DNA from: Anaeramoeba flamelloides
Taxonomy: Eukaryota > Metamonada > Anaeramoebidae
DNA length: 64,000 nt
Assembly: GCA_027625915.1 (NCBI GenBank)
Contig: JANTQA010000026.1
Span: forward strand, 5,828,001-5,892,000
Direction: 5' to 3'
Positions 1 to 13,100 of this stretch are shown piece by piece. The translations under genes and the position numbers were made by a program. The notes beneath the pieces were generated by a model that did no database searches, was not told where the DNA came from, and saw nothing but the letters and a program-made list of their open reading frames with translations. The first letter of the stretch is position 1. Each line of letters begins with the position of its first letter.

Positions 1-430
1 TAATTCTCTCTTTTACAGCTAAATCACATTGACTGGAAAATAGTTTATATTTTAAATCTATTTCCTATCTTTCGAGTTTTGTATTATTTGAATAGTTAGA
101 AATAAAAAGATATTAATTTTTGAAAAATTTTCAAAAATAAATAATAAAAGGTAATTTACAAAAATTGGGATACAAATAAAATATTTTCTAGAAAAAGAGG
201 GTTTTATTTTAAATTTTTTTCTGAGACGATAGATCAAAAAATTTTGATAATAATTGTTTTTATTTTAATAGCAAAATAATAAATAATGATCATAATGTTA
301 TTTTGTTTTTTGAAGATAATTTTGGTTGATAATTTTATTTATAAAGTTTTTATTTATGAGAAATTGTTAATAAAATTAATTATTAATTATGATAATAATT
401 ACCTAAATTCTTTTCTAAATAAAGAATTTT
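1..430. other. AT-rich spacer downstream of the ankyrin-BTB gene
   Basis: No gene, RNA or repeat is recognisable here. It is the 3' flank of the minus-strand ankyrin-BTB gene and presumably holds its 3' UTR and polyadenylation signal, but no single signal can be picked out in such AT-rich DNA. Confidence 0.5.
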
Positions 431-1147
431 TTAAATCCATTTCTTTTTTATTGTTGTAAAATTATGAATAATGAATCTAAAAATTGAATTTTTATTCAAT
501 TGATAAAAATCTTCTAATAATTCTAATTCAATTTGATTTACTTCTGTTACTTTTTTTAGATTAAAGTCGTTTGTATAACAAAATCTAAAAAATATTTCTA
601 ATGAAGCAATTTGGCATGTTGTTCTATCTGTAATTTGTTTAGTATCATCCTCTGAGGATAAAAACATACCTTTGAGAGTTTTACATTTAGCCATAAGTAT
701 AAATTTATGAAGAGGGATCTTTTTATCCCCTGAAATAATTATAAAATCAGAAGTTTCCTTTCTATTATTCCACAATTCTTGAAGATCTTTTCGTATTGTT
801 TTGCTTTGAAAGTCATTTATTTCAAGGGAATTGAAAATGTCAGTTAATGTTTCGAGGTTATCAATTTGTTCAGCATAAATCCAATTCATTAAAAGTGTCA
901 GATCATCTGGAAGCAATTTTTTTAAAATTTTTTCAATATCCTCTAATTGTTTTCCTAAACGCAATTCCACAAAAAATTTATGAAATTTTATTCCTGATAT
1001 TTCACAATCTGTAAATTCGCTATTCTTAAAAAGTAAGAAAAAATCGTTCGTAGAGCTTTGGAATTTATGAATTATATCAAAAGTTGAATTTTTCAGTTCT
1101 TCATTTGGATTATTATCAAAATAAATATCCACACTTTTTTTATCTTT
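431..1147 (-). CDS. Last exon: tandem BTB-like domains
   Basis: Open for 238 codons after a TTTAG acceptor at 1148-1149; the exon opens with K-D-K-K-S-V-D and joins in frame to the preceding ankyrin exon. The first unit (about 1000-800) is a degenerate BTB with ISGIKFHKFF and WIYAEQIDN. The second (about 720-500) is a clearer BTB: DFIIISGDKKIPLHKFILM, then a strand and helix ending FFRFCYTNDF. The first unit aligns by eye with KAHKWW...WVYTGRV of the Sel1-ankyrin-BTB protein at 31478-33514, so both belong to one local family. BTB domains dimerise and often bind cullin-3. No intron is visible in this exon. The stop is followed by AT-rich spacer. Confidence 0.85.
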   Translation of the reverse strand, partial: KDKKSVDIYFDNNPNEELKNSTFDIIHKFQSSTNDFFLLFKNSEFTDCEISGIKFHKFFVELRLGKQLEDIEKILKKLLPDDLTLLMNWIYAEQIDNLETLTDIFNSLEINDFQSKTIRKDLQELWNNRKETSDFIIISGDKKIPLHKFILMAKCKTLKGMFLSSEDDTKQITDRTTCQIASLEIFFRFCYTNDFNLKKVTEVNQIELELLEDFYQLNKNSIFRFIIHNFTTIKKKWI

Positions 1148-4100
1148 CTAAATTATAGAATAATATACAAGAAGAGATAGATTAGATGAAAATGAAAAAA
1201 CAAAAATTTATAAATTGATACACAAAATAATATTGTAAATGGTTAAAGATATTATTATTATTTATAATAAAATTGATATATATATATATATATATAAACA
1301 AAATGATAATAATAATTAAATTAAATAAAAATATAATTTACATGCTATATATTAAAAAAAGACATAAATAAATTTAAATTATTAGTTTTAAAAAAAAAAT
1401 ATAATTTTTTTTTGCATTATTTGGAAAAATTTAATTATCAATAATTAAAAAAGAAAAATTAATATTTACATTTTGAATCTTAAAATCTGTTCCATTATTC
1501 AGAAGATAATAAGAAAAGAGAGGAATATCTATTTTTTTTAAGTATTTGGTAAAAAAAAGATGCAGTGGCGTATTTCCATGATACTATATATAATTAAGAA
1601 AAAAAAAAAAAATTATAAGGTATTATTAAAAAAAGATTAGTTTTGATTTAAGAAAAAGTTTTATGGTATTAGACATATTTATTAATTTCGAAAGATAATT
1701 TATTATTTTTATTATAAATTTGAAGGTTTAGCTTTATAAATGAATTTATCTTAAGATTTCAATATATTTTTATTGGAACAATATTCAATAAGAAGAAAAA
1801 GATTTTCTTTTTAAAAATTCAAATCTCTTAAATAATAATTAATATAAGAATTTTAACAACAAATCGAAAAATTATTATTTTTCCATTTACTTTTTTTGAG
1901 TTTCCCTTTTTTTTTTTTAGTTTTTTTTTTGAATTAAAAAGTAGAGAAGAAGAAAAATAACAAAGTGGCGTGGTTCGAATTTGGTTGGTAAGTATTAAAG
2001 AAGAGAATTGGTATTGGTAATTTAGCTTCTTCTTATTATGTGATTACTTTATACTGTGAATCAACTTTTGTCATGTTCCGAGGGAATCTTCTACCAAAAA
2101 TGATATTACTTAAACTGGGTGAAAACGATGGTGATTTATAAATTTTCGATATAATTAACATAAAAGAAAACATTCATCAACCCATTCAACACTCATATTA
2201 AAAAAACAAAAAAAAACTTTTTAATTTAATTTTTGCTTTGTTTTTTTTTTAATTTTTGAACTCTTTCACCTCTTTCTTTCTCTTTTGCTTGTCTTTGTTT
2301 AAAATTATTTTTTCTTTTCATTTTTTAAAGAAGATTTAGCATATTTATTATAATCTTGCCTACATTATATTGAGGATAAAAAACTCTAAATAAAAGTTTA
2401 GGAGGACCGTTAAGTGCTGTCAAGTACCCAGGTTTTTTTTAATTTCAGAAATAAAAAGAAAATTTATGAGATTTTTTTTTTATTTCTAAAAGTAAAAAAA
2501 AACTAATTGCGTTTTTCTTGAGATTTTCGTAAGATTTTTTTGAGATATCTATTTATTTGTGAAGTGTTCTATGTTTTTTTGAGGTTTTCTATTTTATTTG
2601 GAAAATCTATTGATTTTCCAAATAAATAGAAAACTCAAAAAAACATAGAACACTTCACAAATAAATAGATATCTCAAAAAAACCTCGAACACTTCACAAA
2701 TAAATAGAAAACTCAAAAAAACTAATGGAGATTTTCCAGATAAAATAGAATAAAGAAAATCAAAGCTTTTTCTCGATCATTTTCTCTTATCGAAAACCTA
2801 ACGGCATTTCCAACTCGGGATATTTTTTAATTTTTTGATCAATTCCGTAATTTTTCAGTTCAAATGAAAATTCTTTTAACTATTTAGATTTCCAACGAAT
2901 ATTTTCTGCTTCTTTCCCCCTAAAGGAAAGAAGATTTATTAGTTTATCTAATCCTATAATTTTTAATTTTTAAATTAGTTTAAATTTTGTTTTGTAAATT
3001 GTGATTCTTCCCAAGTCAATTTTTGCCTCAGTTTTTATAAATTATTCTTATAGAATTTTGGTTGATTAATAAAATTTTTGTAATTTTTTTATTGATCCAT
3101 ATATCAATATCTTTAAAATCTGTATTTTGTAAAATCAAATATTTCTAATCCATATAATAATTGGCTATGTAGTACAGCTTTAAAAAATTGAATTTTTAAC
3201 CCATTAGAAAAATTTTTTTGTTGTAAGATATTGATTAATTTTTTGAAATTAGCCTTAACTTTATCAAGGTTGAATTTTAAATGGGTTTTTTTATCTAGCC
3301 AAATACCAAGATATAAAATTTCATTTGAAATTAAAAGTTTTTTTAGTTTTATCGTTATATGGATTCATGACAAAATCTTTTATTATTCTATATATATTTT
3401 TTTAATAAATAATTTATTTCTATTATTGGGAATTCGATTACTAATATTAAATAATCTGCAAACATTTTAATATTTATTGTTAGTGGAGAGATTTTTTCTA
3501 AAAAAAAATAATGAGGAATTAAATCCAAATAATAAAGGAGATAACAGATCTCCTTTGTAAACACCGATCCCTTTATTTAGAATAATAAGTAATTAGAAAT
3601 ATTTTTAATATTTCATTTTTAATAAGTTTTTTAATTGAATGATAAATCAAAGAATGGTGAATAGAGTCAAAAAATTTTTGAATATCAATTATTACTATAC
3701 AAATATTTACTTTTTTATTTTTTTTATTATTTTATATTTATATACTAAATTTGGAACTGTTATTCTTGTTTCTAGTTTTTTTTTTTTGAAACCAAATTGT
3801 TTTTTTAAGATTAAATCTTAAGAATCTTGAATTCCTTGTATATAAAGATTTAAGAAAAAAAAAATGGAAGGGTTTTATTAATTGAGATGGGTGGGTAATT
3901 AAGTATTACCACTATTTTGTGAATGTATTTAAAAATTATTTTCTACCCTGATTTTTTTTTTTGGATTGAGAATTTATAATATTTTACTTTTTTCGAGAGT
4001 TTTTTAAAAACATGATTGTGAGTATATTATTGCTGTCAAAATAATTTAATAAATTATTTTTGTTGTAGAAATAATTTAATTAATTGATTTTTTCATTAAC

Positions 4101-7100
4101 CTAAATTAAAAAAAAATCAAAAATGTTTTTTTTCCAATTTTTTTTGTATTACTTATATTGTTGTTTTATAAATACCAGAAGATATAACTTTGAATTTTAA
4201 CACAAAAAAATAATTTTAATTTTTCTCTAAATGCAATATTTATTGAGATTTTAAACAAAAAAAAAACGAAAATTTTTCTTTTTTCAAACTTTATGTAAGT
4301 GGTGGTTGTTCAAGTTCAAGAAAACTAGAATAATTTGAAAAATTTCATCAAATATTATTTTAATAAATCTCAATAAATTCTTGTTTTTAGATCTTAAAAT
4401 TTCTACAATGATTTAGTTTTCTTTTTTGAGAAATTAAGAGGATTGATTTAATTTTTGTACACTGGTGTGTAATGGGGAAAAAAAAACCACTTATTTTTTA
4501 TTATATAATTTTTCTATCACTCTACAGACAATTAATATTAAACAGTAAACAATGTTTTGAAGAAATAATTAAAGTGTTTTCGAAGATTCAAATAGTGTCT
4601 CTAATTATAAAAAGGATACTTTTAATAAATATTCCACTTTTTTTTTTTTTTTATCAATCTATAATTAGTCATAATTCAATTAGTTTTTTCGATATATTAA
4701 AATCTTTAAAAATGTTAAAATTTTGATTTTTAAAGAGTCTTATCTTGCCTTAACTCATTTTTTCAACAATTTTTTTTTGATAGAAATTTTAATAAAATTC
4801 TTGTTTCATAAAAAATTTAGACTTTTAAGAAAATACTTGATCTCAATTATAAAAAGAGTGATAGGAATATTGCTTTTAAGGGACTAAGTACATTTTACAA
4901 ATTTTGAGTTCCACCAGTTAATATGAAATTGAATCATTCAAATCGTTTATTTACCAAATAAATTAATATTTTAATAAATATGAGAGTTGAATATATCCTA
5001 GTATACTATATTTTAGTACCAATTGAAAAATGAGATATCAAACAATGAAAAGATTGATCAAGAAAAAATAAATAGAAATCATTTATTTATTGATTGTTTC
5101 TTGTAACATTTGGCACAATTACTTTTTCTTTAATTGGTTTGATTTTAATTCTGAATGGAAAAACTTTTTTTTTGTAAAATTTTTGATTATCAAATTACTT
5201 TTTATTTCAAAAGAATTTCCAAAATTGAATTTAAAAATCCTATTTCTTTTTTTCATTCATCTAATTCTAGTTTGGGTTAAAGAAAATAGGATATTTTTTG
5301 AATTTGTCTTTAGAAATAAATGGATGTATTTGTTGGATTTTATAATTATTTATTTTCCATTAAATTGAAAACGAAAAATAATACTAAATCTGATTGAAAT
5401 TTTTTCTCAATTTTTCTTTTTCTTTGGGTTGAATCTTTTTTATGGGGTTGTTTTTTTATTTAGAGAATTCAACCCCTTTCTCTTAGTCTTTGAAACAGTA
5501 TTCTTTGTTTTGGCTTTGTTTGATAAAAATATTTGAAAAAAAGAATTTTGAAAGCAAATTTGTAACAAAATGTTTTGTAAAATAATAATTAATAGTAATA
5601 GGCCTAGAAATTCAAGGTAAAAAATTGATTGGAGTCATCCAAATTAAAACCTTAAAAAAAACAAATCTTCAAAATATGCTTTGGCCGATTTTTTTTTTAT
5701 TCTTGATTTCAACAAGTTTATCTGGAAATGGGATCTTTCTTTTTTGGTCTTCTAAAAGAAATGATTTGTTTAAAATACACTTTTTTGAATTTATTTTTTT
5801 GGTTTATTCTAGAATTAATTTCAAACACCTCAATAAACACATTTCTCTAGATTCAAAACATAATTTAATAAAACCCAAAAATTTTATCAAAAAAACTCTG
5901 TTCAAAAAATTGAAATTATTAAAAATTCAACTCTGGTTTACTTTGTGTTCGTTTTCTTTTTCACTAATAGAGAAGTAAATGGTATTTTGATTTCAAGTTT
6001 CAATAACTGGTGGCACTCAAAAAATCTTTTTTCAGTAACGTTTATCGCAATTAAATTTTTTCAAAATGGTAAAATGTGCCTACTTCCTTAAGATATTTGA
6101 AATTTTATAAATCTAATCAAAACAAAAAACAAATAGATCTAAAAAACGATTTAAATAAAAATAACAAACATCTTGAGCATTTGGATCTGCACCATTTGAC
6201 AAAAATAATTTGATAAAATTAATTTTGGGTTCATATTGACAAATATTATGAAAGGGGGTCCATTGCAACTTATTAATTGCATTAATGTCTGCGCCATACT
6301 TAAGTAACATTTTAATTCCGACCAAATTTGCCCCATAGGTACAAAAAAGATGCAACGGTGTATCCATTGTTAGATTGTTAACTAATTTTGGATTAGCTCC
6401 AGATTTAAGTAATAATTTGATTATCTCTATATTATCTTTTTTTAAACAGACGATATGGAGTGGTGTAAACTATTTTATTTTATTTTTATTTTTTTTTTTT
6501 TTTATTTAAAGTGGTATAAAATTGTATAATTAAAAAATAACTATAATAATTTTATTTATGATAAAATATTTAAAAGAATAAAGCTATTTTAGCTATAGAA
6601 GGTTTACAGTCTATTAAATTAATATAATAAAGGAAAAATGATTTATTTATTTTTTTTTATAAATTCGAATAAAATTGTACTTATGAATATATATATAAAT
6701 AAGAAAATTCCTTACAAGCTATTAAAGTATTTAAAATAATGATACAAAAAAAGAATAATCTTTAATAAGTATAATACACATTTATAAAAATAAATAAAGA
6801 AATTTCAATTTTACCATCTATATTTGTATTTTATAAAAAAAAAAAATAAAGATAATAAATTTCAGAATAATATAATGATAAATATAATAAATATACTATA
6901 TATCTTAATTATTGATAAAGAAAATCTAATGTATTACAAACTAAAATAATATGATATTTAAAAAAAAAAAAAAAAAAAATCAGGATTTTTAATTATTAAA
7001 AAGCTATATATTATTATTAAAAATAAGAATAATTACTCTCTATTAAAATAATTTTAAAAAAATAAGGTTGGAAAAAAAATTATTTTAGAAAATTGATTTT

Positions 7101-10100
7101 GAAGTTGATAAAAATGATAAATGGAAATAAATAGGAATTATCAGAGTTTATTAAAAAAAAATGAAACTATTCCTTAAAATAATAGATACAGAAAGTCTAA
7201 ATATTTTTATCAGAATACAAATATATAGATTTTTCCTATTTGTTTAAATTTATCAATTTCAAAGAAAAATAAATATTATTACTTCCTATTTAATATACAG
7301 ACATACAAATATACATAGAAATGAAACAAAAATTAAAAGAATAAAAGAAATAATTTAGAGATAATTATTAAAATGCTTTTAGCTATTTGAATGTTAAAAA
7401 AAAAGGATTACAATCTATTTAAAAATAATTAAAGTATTAATTTAAAAAAAGTAAAAGGATGTTAATAAAAATTTAATTGGTTTCTTAACAATAAATATAA
7501 TAATATTTTTTACCATTCTAGCGTTAACATCAGCACCTTTTTCAATTAAATATTTTATAATTTCAGGATTTCGCTGCATTTCACAACATTTATGAAGAGG
7601 AGTTGCCTTTTATTTATTTTATTAAATAAAAAATTTAAATTAATATAAAAGAAAAAGGAATTTTAAATTTCAATTTTTAAAAAAAATAAATTTTGAAACA
7701 AAATTATGTAAATCTACTTACCCACTATAAATTTTATAAAGTAAAGTTTTTATTAATAATTTTAATTTTTATTAAAAATCTACTTTCTATTTTCAATATA
7801 TTTTTATTTTTTTCTAATATTTATTGATTAACTTACAGACTATAAAAAGAATTAAATATAAAATATTAAAGAAGAAATTAGAACTTTTTTCTAAAAAATT
7901 AGTCAAAAATATTAAAAGAATTTATACCCACTATTTATGTTAAAGATAAAAAAAGTGAAAAAAAATAAGAATATATTAAGAAATTAATATTATTTTGGAG
8001 ACTAATATTATAATTTTATTAATTTATTTATGTCTTTTTTTTTTTGACATAAATTTTTCTTGATTTAGCTTTCCAATAAAAAAAAAAAATCTAAAAATTT
8101 CTTTTCAAAATTAATTTTTATAAGATTTAATAGTAAACTTTGAAAAAATATAACTTGGTAAATTTTAAGAGGCAAATTTAAAGAATAAAATTATCAGAAA
8201 TAAACCATTTTCCAGTCAAATGGGCCAGTTATAATTGATGAATTATATATTTTTAAAGGGTTTGAATGGATATTAGAAGAAAAAATTTATTTTAGAAATT
8301 TCAAAATTGAAATCATTTTTTCACATTTTAACTTTTTTACTAAATGTTTCTTTTTTTTTGATACCAAATTCATATGAAAAATATTTTTTTCTTGCAAGAT
8401 CGATAACTACTAAGTAAAAAGTGTTATTTCAATGTTATTGATAAAGTAAAAATGATTGTAGAGAAATAATATTGATTTCTAGTGGAATTTTATTTGGATC
8501 TTCAATTTGAGGATTCTAATGAACATTAGTTGTTTTATTCAATATGGCAACTAAGAATTTGAGGTTGTTCTATTTTTAAGAAAATCTATTGATTGATATT
8601 TTTTATTTCAGATGGGTATCAACTTTTCTTTGATGTGTATTACCCTTCTAATTTTTTTATTTGTTCTCCAAAGTTTAATTATCAAAAATAATTGATATTT
8701 GTAAATAATTTTTTTTTGGCTCCTTTGAAAGAAACAAAGTTTACTCTAACACTTTTTAAAAATATAAACTGGATTTATGAACTGTAGATTATTCTAATAA
8801 AAATAATTTCCTTTACTTTATAATTATAATTATAACTCAATTTGTTTTATATTTTGAATAATTTTTAATTGTAACAGACCCATTATAAAATTGGATTTGT
8901 TGTTTATTTATTTTTAAAAACTTTTGAAAAACCTTTGTTTTTAAGATTTTGAATCAAAATTGAATATTTTTATTATTGTTATAAATTAATTATTGATATA
9001 CTTTTTTCGTTAAGTTTCAATTTTTTATAATTTCTTAATCTTAAAAATTTCTAAAAATGTGTCTCGTATACTATCACACAAAAATATCAAATTAATTTTT
9101 TTATTTATTGTATATGTTGATTTTATTTCAAGAATTATGTAAAAAGAGAATTTGAAAAATAATAAATTTATTGATAATGTTGTGATTTTTAATTTAATAA
9201 CGGATTAATTAGTTACATTTTTTATATTTATGTCAATTCCAGATTTAAGAAAAAAATCAATGAGCGAAAGATCGATTTTTGAGTGACAATGATAATGAAG
9301 TGGTGTATCCTATTATTTTTTTTTTTTTTTTTTTAAAAAAATCTTATTTAATATTTTTAAACTTATATCAATAAAAAAAAATGAAATAGAAAAATTTTAC
9401 TCCCTATTTAAATTGTTTAGAAAAAATTATTTTTTGAAAGGTGAATTCATATTACATTTATTGTGAAAAATAAAGAAAAAATCAAGAATTATTTACTGTC
9501 TTTTATATTATTATTAAATAAGAATTCAATAAAGATTAAATATTAAAAAAAAATAAAATAAAATGATAAAAAAAAATATTTTTTTTTAATGTATATAATT
9601 GCTAAAAATAGATTTTATTAAAAAAAAACAATCAACAATTATTTTTACTTTCTATTTAAAATTTAACAGAGAAATATATAGATAGATTGATAAATAAGAT
9701 TTTTGTGTTAATATTTTAAGAAATATTAAAATTCTTATTATTTTTGTCATTTTAAAATATTTTTGTTACCCACTATTCATTTAATAAAAAAAAAAAATTA
9801 AATATATGTATATATTAAGATTTGTTTTAGAGAACAATAAAATATTAATTATAAAAATATTATTGAGAATATAATTTACTGTTCTTGCATTTAAATCTGC
9901 ACCTTTTTCATATAATAATTTTATTGTTTCAATTTGATTTTGTTGTTGTGATAAAAAGTGTATTGGTGTTTCCTTTAAATATAATTGTTAATAAGAATGA
10001 TAATAATAATGTTAATTTTTTTAATTAGATGACTTGAAAAAAAATGGTTTCTTTTTTTTTTTCTATCAAAATAGAACAAATATTATAAATAATTATAACA

Positions 10101-13100
10101 GATAAAATTTTACTTTCTATTAAAAATTCATTAAAATAATTTTTTATAAATAAACACGAAAAATTTTAAATTTAATTGGTTGAAAATTTGAAATAATAAT
10201 AATAATAATAAATTTATTCGTACAGTCTATTGGATAAAATAATAAGGAGAATATAATATAAAAAGAATTAATAAAGATAAATGATTATATCACACGATAT
10301 ATATATATAATCAATAAAAAAAAATTAAGTATTTACAATCTAATTATATTAAAGAAAATTTAAGAAATGATTAATTAAGAAATAGAAATAATTATAAAAG
10401 TGAATTAGATATCTTATTTTATTAGTAAAAATCACACTACTTGAATTTTTTTTTCTTTTAAAATTGAACTTTTTTAATATTAACAATATAAAATACAATC
10501 GAGAAATTTATACAGATCAAAATTTATATTTGTCTATTTCTTTAAATAATTAAATATTTGAAGTGTATTTAATAAATGAATATACTTTGTTAATATGGTT
10601 TGGTTAAAATTGATAAAATAACAATTTTTACAAAAAAAAAAAGTTATATTTAAGAATTATTACCAGAATATGAATGGCCCAATTTATTTAAATGTAAAAT
10701 TATACTTGTTGATATTCAGACATTTAGAAAATTGATAACGAATCAAGACATTTGAATTAAAAAAAAAAATAAATAAAATTATCTTTAGGGATCTCTATAA
10801 TTAAATTTATTTCACAATAATTAAAATATTGGAATCTTATGATAACAATTTTTAAAAAAAATCATTTTTTACTTATTTTAATAAAAAATATCAAAATGAA
10901 TAAAAGAAAAAATAAAAAACATCAACTACTCAAAATTTTTTAATTTGTAAAATATGGAAAATTAACAAATTTGTAACATATTTAAATTAATACAATCTGT
11001 GTATCGATTGTTTTGTAAAGAAAAAATAAAGATGTAGATTTCAATTAAAAATTATATTGATTACCCTCATAAAAAAAATTTTTTATAACATCTATATCAC
11101 ATTTTTATAACAAAATTTCCTTTTATATGATGATTTTTTCCTTATTTTTGAAAAAAATATTCTTATAACAGGCTTATAACATGTTACAAATTTTATAACA
11201 CATTTCATAACAAACATAAATATTTTAAAAGTATTGATTATAAAATTTTATTACATTTTAAATGTTTATAACACCTTTACAAAACGTTTATAACATGTTA
11301 TAAAAAACTCTTTTTATTAGGGTTAATATTTAAAAAGTAGTTGAAAAAAAGCTTTTTTTTTTTTCTTTTTTTTTTTTCATTTTATAAATTTCAACATTAA
11401 AAGAGTGAGAATTCAAAAGAATGTGATTAAAATATTTTTTAAAATAAGAATAAAAAGAAATAATACATATGTGATATTTGGATCAGCACCCTTTGAAATT
11501 AGATATTTTATAATTTGAAGATTTCCTGAATTTTTACAAAACATTAAAAATGGTGTTAACTTTAGGAAATAAATATAAATCAGAAAAAAAAAAAAGTTAT
11601 ATATAATTAATTAATAAATATAAAGCCTTGATTTATTATAAAGAAAAAAGTAAAGAAAAAATCACTTGCTATTTTAATTTAATTAGATAAATATATTGAT
11701 ATGTTATTAAAAAGATTGAATTAGAAATATTTTTTTTATAAAATTGTTTATAAATAAAATAATTAAATTACTCTCTATTTATAATAAATAATATAATAAT
11801 AATTTTGAAGAATTTTTGAATATTAATAATTATAAAATAATTGATGATCTAGAAAAGAAAAACAATTAAGAAATATGTTACTGACTATTAAATAAATAAA
11901 ATAGAAAAAGAAAGAAATTAAATAAAGAATATTAATTAAGTATAGGATAAAAGAAGATTAAAAAATTTATTTAAAGCCAACAATTTTATTCATAAAATGA
12001 ACGATGTACAAAAATTTTGTTTTATTTTATTTGTGTTTAATTACGACGAAATATATTTTCTTCAATATTAATTTTTAAAAATATTAAAGTTTTGTTTAAT
12101 TAAATTTTATCAAATGTATTTTTGAAAACGTAAAAATATTAAATAAAATTGATTTTTTAATCAAAATGATTGAAATAATTCCTGTTTTTTATTTTTTTTG
12201 ATTTATTGATTTGGTTATATTAGATTTTATCAGTAATTTTTTTGTGAAACTCTTGATAAACACATAATCTGAAAAACATATAAAAAATAATTTCAATTTT
12301 TTAACTTTATGGAATTGGGCCAAAGGAACCATTCTTACATTTATTAATATAAAAAAAATAATATTCCATTTAAAGACTTAGTGTCGAAAAAAACAAATAC
12401 AGAAATATTGTTCAGATCATCGAAAAAATTTTTTATATAAAAAAAATGTTGTTTTGGAGAACTCGTTCATTTTTTGATTTTATTATTGAACGAAAAAGAT
12501 AATTGGAAGTATTAAAATAGAATAAGAAATAATCATACGTTTTTTGCATTTATATTTCCACCACATTCGATATATAATTTAATCAACTTCATTTTTGGTT
12601 TCCTTAAACATAGTAAATGAAAAGGTGTATTCTAATAAAATGATAAAGAAGAAAAAAAAACAAGAAAAATAAAGTAATTTTTTTTTTAAATTATAATAAA
12701 TTTTATAATAATTATGATTGAAAAATTTACTAACTATATAATAAAAATGATAATAGATATGATAATATAAATTTTGGTAAAAGTAGTCGTAATAATGATA
12801 GTAATTTTAAGTTATTATTCGGTAAAAATGCGTTGAAAAAATATAATATTTACGGACTAAGAAAAATTTAAATAAGAAAATAAATAAATATAAAAAAAAA
12901 ATAGAAGTTCAATATTTTTGTAAAATTTTGAAAATTATTTTAGAATTTATTGGATAATAATCAAAATTAATTTACTCCCTATTAAATATTTATTTGAAAG
13001 AATTTAAAAAAAAAAAAAAATGAAAATTCTTTTATGATTAAACAAAGTTAAAGAAAAGTAATGCTTACAGACTATTAAAAATTTATTAATCAAGGGATAA

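Larger units (their letters stand above)
1584..6169 (-). other. 4.6 kb intron loaded with repeat relics
   Basis: This intron of the ankyrin-BTB gene runs from donor GTTTGT at 6169 to the TATATAG acceptor at 1584-1585. It contains a 1.2 kb TIR element (about 4880-6095), a decayed LINE piece (about 3010-3860) and a near-perfect palindrome (2534-2682). The stretch 1960-2420 is somewhat richer in GC than its surroundings but shows no recognisable RNA or ORF. Confidence 0.7.

Noticed and set aside
1961-2000. GGTTCGAAT resembling a tRNA T-loop
   Set aside because: No matching acceptor stem, anticodon arm or D-arm could be drawn around it.
6151-6336. Alternative-frame ORF over the three-repeat ankyrin exon
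   Set aside because: Shadow of the real ankyrin frame, which has clear TPLH motifs and splice sites.
9401-9772. The TAG-NNN-GTAA sites as recursive-splicing (ratchet) points inside single large introns
   Set aside because: Ratchet points place AG directly against GT with nothing retained. Here exactly three bases lie between, they vary freely, avoid stops, are GC-rich and supply the residues missing from the ankyrin loops. Stepwise (recursive-like) removal of the introns may still be the mechanism.
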